Part shown: positions 1-6,307 of the stretch, piece after piece | How the letters are laid out: every line of letters begins with the position of its first letter | How positions within the stretch are numbered: position 1 is the stretch's first letter | Assembly: GCA_036787815.1 (NCBI GenBank) | Contig: DAIQOP010000238.1 | Span: 1 to 6,307 of the forward strand | Origin: DATBAK01 sp036787815 | GTDB lineage: Bacteria; Actinomycetota; Acidimicrobiia; IMCC26256; PALSA-610 | Length of the DNA: 6,307 nt | Direction of reading: 5' to 3' | Notes under the pieces: generated by a model | The model's input: the letters and a program-made list of their open reading frames with translations, nothing else | Told to the model about the DNA's origin: nothing | Databases searched by the model: none | Made by a program: the position numbers and the translations under genes

Positions 1-693
1 GGCCAGCCCCGGCATCAGGCCGAGCTGCTCGGCGCGGTGGCGGTGCTCCTCGCCGTGCGGATCCACTCGGGGCTGTCGTTCGTGTCGGGTTTCGTGCCCG
101 CGCTCCCGATCACGGCGTTCGGTCTCGTGCTCGCGTGGCACAACCCGCGCCGGCGCATCCTGGCCGCGATCGCGCTGCTCGCCCTGCCGGGCGTGTGGCT
201 GTTGCAGTACACGGGTGGTGCGGGGCCGCAATGGGGTGGGCGCTACGTGCTGTGCACGGGGTTCCTGCTCGCGGTGATCGGCGTGGTGGCAACCGAATCA
301 CTTCCTCGGTGGTCGCGATTGGGCGCGCTCGCGCTGTGCTTCGCGGTCACGTTCGCGGGCGTGCGCTACCTCGAGATCCGCACCAACCAGGGCGGCCGCG
401 CCTCCGACACCATCGCGGCGATGCACGACGACGTGGTCATCTCCCGCTTCGCCCACCTGTTCCGCGAGGTGGGTTCGCAGTACACACCCCAACGGCACTG
501 GCTCACCGCGCTGAGCGACCGTGACCTCGGGCGGGCGACGGCGATCGCCCGGGCCCACCGGGCCGCCACGGTGGCGGTCGTGGGGGAGCCCGGCCGGCGG
601 GCCACCCTGGCGGGCTACCGGTTCACCGGCCGCCGGGCCCTGCCCTTCTTCAGCGAGACACTGGTGGTCGACTCGTACCAACGGGTGACCTGA
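1..693 (+). CDS. Polytopic membrane protein, GT-C-like glycosyltransferase C-terminal part (5' partial)
   Basis: The reading frame is open from the first base, so the start lies outside the window; 230 residues and the stop are visible. About four hydrophobic segments can be seen (roughly residues 31-46, 52-69, 82-98 and 106-124). After them comes a soluble tail of about 105 residues, probably facing the outside. Between the second and third segments is a QWGGRYVL stretch (77-84). A G-P/G-Q-W-G-x-R-Y motif just before a late membrane helix is common in ArnT/PMT-like and related GT-C proteins, which move sugars from polyprenyl-phosphate carriers. The acidic catalytic loop of that fold lies near the N-terminus and is not visible, so the enzyme assignment is inference from topology, the motif and the glycan-gene context. 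A non-catalytic membrane protein remains possible. The next gene starts 74 bp downstream on the same strand. Confidence 0.75.
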   Translation, partial: GQPRHQAELLGAVAVLLAVRIHSGLSFVSGFVPALPITAFGLVLAWHNPRRRILAAIALLALPGVWLLQYTGGAGPQWGGRYVLCTGFLLAVIGVVATESLPRWSRLGALALCFAVTFAGVRYLEIRTNQGGRASDTIAAMHDDVVISRFAHLFREVGSQYTPQRHWLTALSDRDLGRATAIARAHRAATVAVVGEPGRRATLAGYRFTGRRALPFFSETLVVDSYQRVT

Positions 694-734
694 GGCCGGC
701 GGCCCCGCCCGGGTCGTTCCGCACCGGCGGCGCT

Positions 735-762
735 TTGCCGATGGGCCGGGCCTGCCGATAAG
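735..762 (+). promoter_or_regulatory. Possible promoter close to the sugar transferase start
   Basis: TTGCCG (735-740) and GATAAG (757-762) are separated by 16 bp and loosely resemble -35 and -10 boxes. The second box ends only five bases before the ATG at 768, which would give a leaderless or nearly leaderless mRNA, a common arrangement in actinobacteria. A 7-bp direct repeat, TGCCGAT, occurs at 736-742 and 753-759 and accounts for part of the signal. Each box is an imperfect match and an AAGGG that could act as a ribosome site overlaps the -10 box, so this is a weak call. The gene may instead be read from the upstream gene's transcript. Confidence 0.2.
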
Positions 763-767
763 GGCTC

Positions 768-2087
768 ATGCGTCGCGTCGCGCCCGGCCTCCAGTACGCC
801 GGCATCCTGGGAGCGGTCTTCGGGCTGAGCAAGCTCCACGCCGTCGCGCACGGATACGACTTCACCGGTTCGAGCCGCCTCGGGTGGGCCGTCGCCTACA
901 CCCTGCTCCTCGGCCTCGCGACGTACGGCGCCGGGCTTCCCGACCTCGCCCGGGGCCGCAGCACCGTCGTCACCGCCGCGGCCGCGACCGCAGGTGCCGC
1001 GCTCGGCATGTCGCTGTGCCAGCTGGTGATCGGCTCGGCACTGCTGCCTCGATTCACCGTCTTCGGTGCGGCCGTCGTGCTGGTGCCGTGGTCGGTGCTC
1101 GTCAGCATGGTCGACCGCGACGCCGACGAACGGGCCGGTGATCGGGATCGGGTCGTCTTCGTCGGCACACCCTCCGATGCGGCGACGCTCGCCGACGACC
1201 TCGGCCACCGGCCCGAGCGCCCGGCCGCGTTGCTCGCCACGCTCGAGCCGCGCGAGGCCCGCCCGAATCGCGCCGGCGAGGAACCGCTCGTCGACATCGT
1301 CATCGACCAGGACGCGACCGTGCTCGTGCTCGCGCGCGAGGCGCAGGACGACGCGCTCGTGGTCGCGCAGGCGTCGACTCTGCACGAGGCGGGCGTGCGC
1401 GTCCGGTCGTTGACCGCGTTCTACGACGAGTGGCTCGGCAAGCTCCCGATCGCGGAGCTCGAACGGCTCTCGCTCATGTTCGACATCGCCGAAGTGCACG
1501 AATCGCGCTACGGCCGCGCGAAGCGGCTCGTCGACATCGTCATCGGCGCCGGCGGTGTGCTCGCCCTCTGCGTGGTCACGCCGTTCGTCGCGCTCGGCAA
1601 CCGCGTCGGCAACCGCGGGCCGCTGATGTACCGGCAGCGCCGGGTCGGTCGCAACGGCCGCGAGCTGTGGATCCTCAAGTTCCGCACGATGCGACCGCAC
1701 GACGGCACCGTGCCCGACGAATGGACCTCGGAAGACGATCCGCGCGTCACGCCCTTCGGTCGGATCCTGCGCCGCAGCCATCTCGACGAGCTGCCCCAGG
1801 CGATCAACATCGTCCGCGGCGACCTCGCGGTCGTCGGACCCCGCCCCGAGCAGCCCCATTACGTGAAGGAGCTGTCGGTGAAGCTGCCGTACTACGGCCT
1901 TCGCCATCTCGTGCGTCCCGGCCTCACCGGCTGGGCGCAGGTGAAGTACGGCTACGCGGGCAGCGAGCGCGACGCGCTCGAGAAGTTGCAGTACGAGTTC
2001 TACTACCTCGGACACCAGAGCCTGCGCTTCGACGCCCGGGTTCTCGCGCGCACCCTGCGCAGTGTCCTCGGATCGGAGGGACGATGA
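768..2087 (+). CDS. Polyprenyl-phosphate sugar-1-phosphate transferase (bacterial sugar transferase family, initiating enzyme)
   Basis: The 439-residue product should transfer a sugar-1-phosphate from a nucleotide sugar to undecaprenyl phosphate, the first membrane step of polysaccharide repeat-unit synthesis. The N-terminal ~115 residues are hydrophobic in several blocks (about 8-22, 40-57, 66-92 and 97-114). Residues ~127-215 look like a Rossmann-type accessory region, starting RVVFVGT. The catalytic bacterial sugar transferase domain runs from KRLVDIVIG (252-260) to the end. It shows a membrane-entering helix (~255-276), KFRTM (304-308), the Asp-Glu catalytic pair in LDELPQ (D340, E341), GPRP (357-360) and RPGLTGWAQV (383-392). 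All signature motifs of the family are present, and the length is normal for the multi-helix type. The sugar cannot be told from sequence. The start is fixed because an in-frame TAA at 759-761 precedes this ATG; a weak AAGGG lies just upstream. Its stop overlaps the next gene's start. Confidence 0.95.
   Translation: MRRVAPGLQYAGILGAVFGLSKLHAVAHGYDFTGSSRLGWAVAYTLLLGLATYGAGLPDLARGRSTVVTAAAATAGAALGMSLCQLVIGSALLPRFTVFGAAVVLVPWSVLVSMVDRDADERAGDRDRVVFVGTPSDAATLADDLGHRPERPAALLATLEPREARPNRAGEEPLVDIVIDQDATVLVLAREAQDDALVVAQASTLHEAGVRVRSLTAFYDEWLGKLPIAELERLSLMFDIAEVHESRYGRAKRLVDIVIGAGGVLALCVVTPFVALGNRVGNRGPLMYRQRRVGRNGRELWILKFRTMRPHDGTVPDEWTSEDDPRVTPFGRILRRSHLDELPQAINIVRGDLAVVGPRPEQPHYVKELSVKLPYYGLRHLVRPGLTGWAQVKYGYAGSERDALEKLQYEFYYLGHQSLRFDARVLARTLRSVLGSEGR
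2075..2080 (+). promoter_or_regulatory. Ribosome binding site of the ExoA-like gene
   Basis: GGAGGG lies three bases before the ATG at 2084, inside the last codons of the sugar transferase gene. It is a clear Shine-Dalgarno match and supports this start together with the four-base ATGA overlap (2084-2087), the usual layout for coupled translation of two genes in one operon. Confidence 0.8.
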
Positions 2088-3088
2088 CCCAGCCGCGTTC
2101 GATCGCGTTCGCGACCGAGACCGAGCTGTCGCCGACGGTGACCGTCGCCGTACCGGTGCTCGACGAAGCCGGCCATCTCGAGGCCGTGCTCGCGTCGATC
2201 GCCGCGCAGACGTACCCGTTCATCATGGAGGTGCTCGTCGTCGACGGCGGCTCGCGCGACCACACGCGGGAGATCGCCCTCACGTATCCCGACCTCCCCG
2301 TGCGCGTGGTCGACAATCCGCACAAGATCCAGGCCGCGGCGCTCAACATCGCGTTGCGGCAGGCGCGCGGCGAGGTGTTCGTGCGCGTCGACGGCCATTG
2401 CGTCCTGGAGCACGACTACGTGGAGCGGTGCGTCGACACGCTCACGATGAGCGGGGCCGCGCTCGTCGGTGGGGGTATGACACCGCGCGCCGGTGGCGCG
2501 GTGCAGCGCGGGATCGCGAGCGCGATGGCGTCACGGTTCGGCGCCGGCCCCGCGCGGTTCCACACCGGCGGCGCGCCCGGATGGGTCGACACCGTCTACC
2601 TCGGTGCGTTCCCGACGGCGCTCGGTCGGCGCGTCGGCGGCTACGCCGAAGACGTGGGCGTGAACGAGGATGCCGAGCTCGCGATCCGGCTCGGTCGGGT
2701 CGGCGGGGTCTGGTACGACCCGCAGATCCGCTCGCACTACACGCCCCGGAGCGATGTCCCCTCACTGGCCCGGCAGTTCTTCCGCTACGGCCGTTCGCGG
2801 GCGCTGACGGTGCGCCGACACCCCAAGTCGATCCGGCCGCGCCAACTCGTCGCGCCCGCGCTCGTGGTCGCGCTGCTGTCACCGTGGCGCCGGCCGGTGC
2901 TGGCCGCGTACGCCGTCGCAGTGGTCGGTCGCACCGCGGTGGAGACCGCCCGCGATCGCAAGTGTGCGCCCGGCTTCGCGGCGTCGCTGCCGACGATGCA
3001 CCTCTCGTGGGGTGCCGGGTTCCTCTGGGGGCTCGTCTACCAGAAGACGCGGCCGCCGTCGTGGTGCAAACGGCCGAGCGTTCCGTAG
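2084..3088 (+). CDS. ExoA-like family 2 glycosyltransferase with C-terminal membrane segments
   Basis: The 334-residue product is a GT-A fold family 2 glycosyltransferase most like the ExoA group, named for succinoglycan synthesis. It should add a sugar from a nucleotide donor to a lipid-linked acceptor at the inner face of the membrane. The nucleotide-binding strand is TVTVAVPVLDEAGHLE (18-33), followed by VVDGGSRDHT (52-61) and VDNPHKIQAAALN (76-88). The metal-binding region is RVDGH (101-105), where ExoA relatives also have D-x-H in place of the usual D-x-D. NEDAELAIRL (194-203) is the catalytic-acid region, YTPRSDVPSLARQFFRYG (219-236) is the conserved late block, and MHLSWGAGFLWGL (305-317) is the terminal signature. 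Hydrophobic stretches at ~256-284 and ~298-318 suggest membrane anchoring. It overlaps the sugar transferase gene by four bases and follows a good ribosome site, so the two probably act in one pathway. The last 52 bp overlap the convergent fusion gene. Confidence 0.93.
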   Translation: MTQPRSIAFATETELSPTVTVAVPVLDEAGHLEAVLASIAAQTYPFIMEVLVVDGGSRDHTREIALTYPDLPVRVVDNPHKIQAAALNIALRQARGEVFVRVDGHCVLEHDYVERCVDTLTMSGAALVGGGMTPRAGGAVQRGIASAMASRFGAGPARFHTGGAPGWVDTVYLGAFPTALGRRVGGYAEDVGVNEDAELAIRLGRVGGVWYDPQIRSHYTPRSDVPSLARQFFRYGRSRALTVRRHPKSIRPRQLVAPALVVALLSPWRRPVLAAYAVAVVGRTAVETARDRKCAPGFAASLPTMHLSWGAGFLWGLVYQKTRPPSWCKRPSVP

Positions 3089-5066
3089 GGGAGAGGTCGG
3101 CGGACGACCGAGAGTCGCCGGCCCTCGCGCCACGCGGCTCTCCACTCGCGCATTCCACGGGCGGCCCGCGCTTCTCGTGCAGTGCGCAACCCCCACGCGG
3201 TCACATGGACCAGCGCGATCGGTGCCGGCAGGTGTCGGCGCGCGAGCGCGATCCGGTTGCGCAGTCGTAGCGCCGGCAAGGCGGGGTCGGCGATGCGTCC
3301 CGCGGCGGCCGGGCGGTGCTCCACGATCACGTCGGGCGCGTACGCGATCGAGTAGCCGAGTCGGGTCAGGGTGAACGCGAGATCGATCTCTTCGGTGGAG
3401 TAGAAGAACGACTCGTCGTAGCCGCCCGCGGCGAGGAACGCGTCGCGCCGCAGGGCGCACGCGCCGCCGAGGAAGTACGCGGCCGGGCGCGCGCGGTCGG
3501 TCTCGTGTGGCGCCCCGCGGAACGGCCACTCCGACGACTCGACGTGCCCGTCGGCTCGGCGCACGAAGAACGCGAGCGCGCCGAGCCGCGGGTCGCGGGC
3601 GAACGCATCGGCAATGAACGCGCCGTCGCCGGCCACGAGCACGGCATCGTCGTCGAGGAAGGCGACGACGTCGGCCGACGCGATCCGCACCAGCAGGTTG
3701 CGGCCCCGGGTGACGCCGAGATTCTCGGGTTCCCGGTGCCAGGTCACGCCGGCGCGCGGTTCGAGCGCGGGCTCCGACGCCATGTCGACGACGATCGTCT
3801 CGTCGAAGCCCTTGGCCGACGCGAGCGCGTCGGTGAACTCGGTCGGCCGGTTGCGGGTGAGGATGCACAACGCGGTCGTCGGGTGCGGGTGCGTCGAGGT
3901 CGGCGACGCGACGACGCCGAGCTCGGCGAGCAACGCGACGTATCGAGCGGTCGCCGCCGGCACCGTGAACCGTTCGAGCGTGCCCGGTTCGAGGGTTGCG
4001 CACGGTGTGTCGAGCTCGTCGATGATCGCGGCGGCGAGGCGATCCGCGTCGCCGACCGGTGCGAGGCGCCCGCCGCGTCCGCTGCCGATGAGCTCGCGCG
4101 CACCGGCTGCCGTCGCGGTCGCGACGACCGAGGTGCCGAGCGCGAGCGCCTCGACCGCAACGGTCGGCATCCCCTCGGTGCGCGACGAGAGCACGCACAC
4201 ATCGGCTCGCGCGAGGTACGGAGCCACCGGTTCGACGTGCCCGGCGAAGCGCACGTCGGCGGTGAGGCCGAGCCGGGCGACCTCGGCTTCGAGGGCCGCG
4301 CGTTGCGGTCCGTCGCCGAGCACGAGCAAGCGCAGCGGCCGGGCGCGCCGGGCGATCGCGAACGCGGCGATGGTGGTGGCCGGATCCTTCTCGGCCGAGA
4401 GGCGCCCGCAGGCGACGAGTACCGGCGTGGCCCGGGGTGTCGAGCGGGGCGTCGTGAGCCACGGGTCGGGCGGCGGTGTGGTCGCGGCTTCGAAGAGTCC
4501 GGCGTCGATCACGGGGCTCGCGATCACGTCGACGTCGCGTGCGCTGCCGAGGAGCGCGCGCACGTCGTCGGCCACGCCGTCGGACACCGCGACGATCCGG
4601 TCGGCGCGGCCGAGGAACCGGCGGAGGAGCGGTCGGAGCGCTCGCCCCGAGCGCCGCGCGGTGGTGGCCCAGGCTTCCGACGGCGGTGCGTGCACGGTGG
4701 CGATCACCGGGATGCGGGCCCGGCCCCGGCCGGCGGCCATCCGCCGTGCCGCGAGCGCCATCAGCGTGGCGTAGTCCTTCGCGGTCACGAGCGCGGCGAC
4801 GGGTTCGTCGCGCAGGTAGCGGGCGAGCGGCCGCGTGGCAGCCACGGTGCGGCCGGCACCGAGCGCGACGACCCTGACCCCGTCGGGGACGCCCGAGAGG
4901 GCTCCGGAGCCGGTCGCGACCACGAGATCGACCGCGAACCCGGCCTCGGCGAGCCCGCCGGCGAGGCCGGTCATCACCCGCTCGACCCCGCCCGCCGCCG
5001 TCTCCGGCAGAGCAACACGGCGACTCGGATCGCGGCGTCCCCACTCTGCGTGGGTTTCGGTCCCAT
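3037..5066 (-). CDS. GT4-GT2 fusion glycosyltransferase, with an apparent frameshift near the N-terminus
   Basis: One long frame carries two complete-looking glycosyltransferase domains. Counting from the in-frame ATG at 4974, the GT4 half (GT-B fold) covers about residues 1-350. It has CGRLSAEKDP (189-198) and the retaining-enzyme E-x7-E motif, E267 to E275, in RTEGMPTVAVEA. A short linker (~352-366) leads to the GT2 half (~367-645). That half has ILTRNRP (371-377), a metal-binding FLDDDA (439-444) and GGYDESFFYSTEEIDLAF (517-534). No ATG or GTG lies in the linker, so separate genes are unlikely. The first strand of the GT4 fold is split between two frames. From ATG 5066 one frame reads IRVAVLL, and the next frame continues PETAAGGVERVM; joined, they make a normal GT4 start of about 676 residues in total. 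Without the join, translation would begin at GTG 4977 or ATG 4974 and lose the first strand and the glycine-rich loop. It may be a sequencing error, a real mutation or, less likely, programmed. Confidence 0.82.
5007..5018 (-). other. Probable frameshift site in the GT4 domain
   Basis: Reading leftward on the minus strand, GTG TTG CTC (5018-5010) gives VLL in the frame that begins at ATG 5066. That frame then runs through an arginine-rich shadow (TGC CGG AGA...) to a stop at 4976-4974. The frame that continues as the GT4 domain reads CTG CCG GAG ACG from 5010. Removing two bases from GCTCTG, or adding one base, restores VLLPETAAGGVERVM, which is the expected N-terminal strand and glycine loop of GT4 enzymes. 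The GT4 frame has no ATG, GTG or TTG within the preceding ~60 codons, which supports a shift at this point rather than an upstream start. Confidence 0.7.
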
Positions 5067-5139
5067 GACCGAGGCGACAGTACCCGTCGTTGGCTGCAGT
5101 GCCGGCGATTCCCGGCCGATTGGAGAGGAGGAGGATGCC
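5067..5139. promoter_or_regulatory. Divergent promoter region between the two glycosyltransferase genes
   Basis: This 73-bp gap separates the divergent starts at 5066 (-) and 5140 (+) and should hold a promoter for each gene unless they lie inside the coding regions. On the minus strand TACTGT (5082-5077) fits an actinobacterial -10 pattern (TAnnnT). It would start RNA within a few bases of ATG 5066, consistent with a leaderless message, as no ribosome site precedes that ATG. No good -35 box accompanies it. On the plus strand TTGGCT (5090-5095) resembles a -35, but no matching -10 is visible. The region is assigned by position; individual boxes are weak. Confidence 0.3.
5126..5134 (+). promoter_or_regulatory. 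Strong ribosome binding site deciding the GTG 5140 start
   Basis: A purine run from 5122 contains AGGAGGAGG (5126-5134), a near-perfect Shine-Dalgarno match ending five bases before GTG 5140. The ATG at 5135-5137 sits too close to the site and is in another frame. The in-frame ATG at 5065 has no ribosome site and overlaps the opposite gene's start, so GTG 5140 is preferred. Confidence 0.8.
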
Positions 5140-6108
5140 GTGGATTGCCCGCGCGACGACGAGACGGTGACGGTCGTGATCCCAGCATGGAACGCGGCCG
5201 AGACCATCGGTGCCGCGCTGGAGTCGGTCGCGGCGCAGACCCGCATGCCCGACGCGGTGATCGTCGTCGACGACGCCTCCTCCGACGCGACCCGCGAGGT
5301 CGCGTCGCAGTGGCTCGACGCGTTGCCGCTGACGCTGATCGCCCTCGACGAGAACCTCGGGCCGGCCGGTGCGCGCGATCGCGCGATCCGTTCGGCTACG
5401 ACCGCGCTCGTCGCGTTGCTCGATGCCGACGACGTGTGCGTTCCGGAGCACCTCGGGACGCTGCTCGCCGCGCGCGCCGCGAGCGGAGCCGAGATCGTGT
5501 CGCCGAACGCTCGGCTCTGGGATCCGGCGCGCGGCTACGGCGAAGGCACGTACCGCGACATCGTGGCGGTGCCCCCGATTGCCGAGCAGGCGGACGACAT
5601 CCTGCGCCGCGACTTCGTGTGCACCGGCGCGATGTTCGACCGCTCGGTGTACGAGCGCGCCGGAGGGTTCCGCGCCGAGTACAGCGGCAGCGAGCCGTGG
5701 GATCTGTGGATGCGGATGATCGCGACCGGGGCGCGCGTGCACGGTGTCGAACGTCCGACCGTGCTCTACCGGGTCGCCGCGAGCTCCGTGTCGCGGAGCC
5801 CGGCTGCGTTCCACTCCGCGGTTGCGCTCTTCGACGACGTGTGCCGGGTGCTCGCGACCGACCCGCTCCGCCTCGCGATCGCCGAGCGGACGCGCCGCGA
5901 GGTGCGGGCCCGGCTCGAGCTCTTCCTCGCGTACGAGGCCGCGGGTGCGGGCGACTCGAGCGGGGCCCGGCGCCACGCGCTGGCCGCCGGCCACGGGCCG
6001 GTCGCGGTCCGCGCCCGCGCCGCCGCGCTCTTCTGCGCGCCCGGGGCCGCGCGCCGCTGGCGCGATCGCACCGTGAAGCACCGTCGCGCCCACGCGGTCG
6101 CCCGGTGA
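5140..6108 (+). CDS. Family 2 glycosyltransferase (GT-A fold)
   Basis: The 322-residue product is a family 2 glycosyltransferase likely to add one sugar to the growing glycan in the cytoplasm. The nucleotide-binding strand TVTVVIPAWNAAETIGAALE (9-28) begins a few residues after the start. It is followed by IVVDDASSDAT (41-51), NLGPAGARD (72-80), the metal-binding LLDADD (93-98), and EPWDLWMRM (185-193), where the catalytic-base and acceptor region lies. The last ~100 residues are helical-looking and rich in Arg and Ala, with no clear membrane helix, so the enzyme is probably soluble or peripheral. GTG 5140 is chosen for its strong ribosome site and because the fold starts right after it. An in-frame ATG at 5065 would add 25 residues without recognisable structure. 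It is transcribed away from the fusion gene. Donor and acceptor are unknown. Confidence 0.92.
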   Translation: MDCPRDDETVTVVIPAWNAAETIGAALESVAAQTRMPDAVIVVDDASSDATREVASQWLDALPLTLIALDENLGPAGARDRAIRSATTALVALLDADDVCVPEHLGTLLAARAASGAEIVSPNARLWDPARGYGEGTYRDIVAVPPIAEQADDILRRDFVCTGAMFDRSVYERAGGFRAEYSGSEPWDLWMRMIATGARVHGVERPTVLYRVAASSVSRSPAAFHSAVALFDDVCRVLATDPLRLAIAERTRREVRARLELFLAYEAAGAGDSSGARRHALAAGHGPVAVRARAAALFCAPGAARRWRDRTVKHRRAHAVAR

Positions 6109-6242
6109 CCGGCCAGCGGCACGGCTTCGTGCACCAAATCGCCGGGCTCGGTGCCGGCCGGATCGGCGGCCGCCCGGTGAGCGGCGAGCGGCGCGGCTTC
6201 GTGCACCAACTCGCCCGGCTCGGTGCCGGCCGGATCGGCGGT
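6099..6242. repeat. Two imperfect 72-bp tandem repeats
   Basis: Copy one spans 6099-6170 and copy two 6171-6242, directly abutting, with six mismatches (unit positions 11, 16, 23, 40, 46 and 72). The first copy starts inside the last codons of the GT2 gene and includes its stop codon. The period is 24 codons, so any frame crossing it stays in frame. On the minus strand the unit reads ADPAGTEPG(D/E)LVHEA, then PLA(G/A)HRA; on the plus strand it reads GFVHQ, then LGAGRIGG. Of the six differences, two are silent and the rest conservative on the minus strand, against one silent on the plus strand. This mildly favours coding on the minus strand. Confidence 0.9.
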
Positions 6243-6307
6243 GCCCTCGGATCGGCCGTGTGGTTCGTCGTCGTCGTGCACCACCTTGATCAGTCGGCGG
6301 TGGGCGA
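6109..6307. other. Right-edge region with an unresolved partial reading frame
   Basis: After the GT2 stop, two frames stay open to the window edge. On the minus strand a frame enters at 6305 reading AHRRLIKVVHDDDEPHGRSE and then the two 24-residue repeats. It could be the acidic, low-complexity C-terminal tail of a convergent gene, but it meets no stop until 5766, deep inside the GT2 gene. On the plus strand a GTG at 6105 overlaps the GT2 stop as GTGA and stays open for 67 codons, but lacks a ribosome site. I recognise neither product. The pattern of repeat differences leans to the minus strand. The region could also be non-coding. Confidence 0.3.

Noticed and set aside
101..105. Residues 101-105 of the ExoA-like protein (gene at 2084-3088): RVDGH in place of a D-x-D metal site, suspected to be a lost catalytic residue
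   Set aside because: ExoA-type enzymes normally carry D-x-H at this place, so the residue pattern is typical of the family rather than damaged.
741..761. In-frame ATG at 741 as an earlier start for the sugar transferase
   Set aside because: The frame hits TAA at 759-761 before reaching the gene, so 768 is the first usable start.
694..767. Possible intrinsic terminator after the membrane protein gene
   Set aside because: The stretch is GC-rich with short complementary pieces, but I could not find a stable hairpin followed by a T run.
615..2015. 466-codon minus-strand frame opposite the sugar transferase
   Set aside because: The plus strand carries every signature motif of the sugar transferase family. 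The minus-strand product is charged and low in complexity, as expected for a GC-rich shadow.
3316..5064. Long open plus-strand frame opposite the fusion gene, joined in frame to the divergent GT2
   Set aside because: Its translation is rich in Arg, Gly and Glu with no recognisable fold. The opposite strand has full GT4 and GT2 motifs. Only the part from 5140 onward is a real gene.
2879..5188. 769-codon minus-strand frame overlapping the fusion gene
   Set aside because: It is almost wholly Arg, Ala, Gly and Pro and has no motifs. It is the frame-shifted shadow of the fusion gene.
5067..6093. Upstream extension of the fusion frame on the minus strand across the divergent GT2
   Set aside because: It is a shadow of the well-supported plus-strand GT2, with no domain-like sequence. 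It only stays open because of high GC.

Overview
This high-GC window, roughly 70% G+C by eye with strong G/C preference at third codon positions, fits an actinobacterial chromosome. An acidimicrobial-type lineage is possible, but nothing here fixes the taxonomy. It is a piece of a cell-surface polysaccharide (exopolysaccharide, capsule or glycan) assembly locus. Every gene I can recognise is a glycan-transfer enzyme or a membrane protein of that type.

Layout. At the left edge is the C-terminal part of a polytopic membrane protein that resembles lipid-linked-sugar (GT-C-like) glycosyltransferases (1-693, +). After a 74-bp gap comes a polyprenyl-phosphate sugar-1-phosphate transferase (768-2087, +). 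It is translationally coupled through an ATGA overlap to an ExoA-like family 2 glycosyltransferase (2084-3088, +). A long gene on the opposite strand (3037-5066, -) converges on it with a 52-bp tail-to-tail overlap. That gene encodes a two-domain GT4-GT2 fusion whose N-terminus appears to carry a frameshift near 5010. Diverging from it is another family 2 glycosyltransferase (5140-6108, +), and the ~70 bp between the two starts must hold both promoters. The right end (6099-6242) carries two imperfect 72-bp tandem repeats, with no confidently assignable gene.

How the genes could work together. The sugar-1-phosphate transferase would prime synthesis by loading the first sugar onto undecaprenyl phosphate at the cytoplasmic membrane. 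The ExoA-like enzyme, the GT4 and GT2 halves of the fusion, and the divergent GT2 would then add further sugars from nucleotide donors. The GT-C-like protein could add a sugar from a lipid-linked donor on the outer face. The sugars, linkages and order of action cannot be read from sequence. No flippase, polymerase, ligase or export gene lies in the window, so the locus must continue beyond it. I see no RNA gene, insertion sequence, CRISPR array or convincing intrinsic terminator. The points most worth attention are the probable frameshift in the fusion gene, the fusion itself, and the terminal tandem repeat. I found no evidence of a novel class of system.
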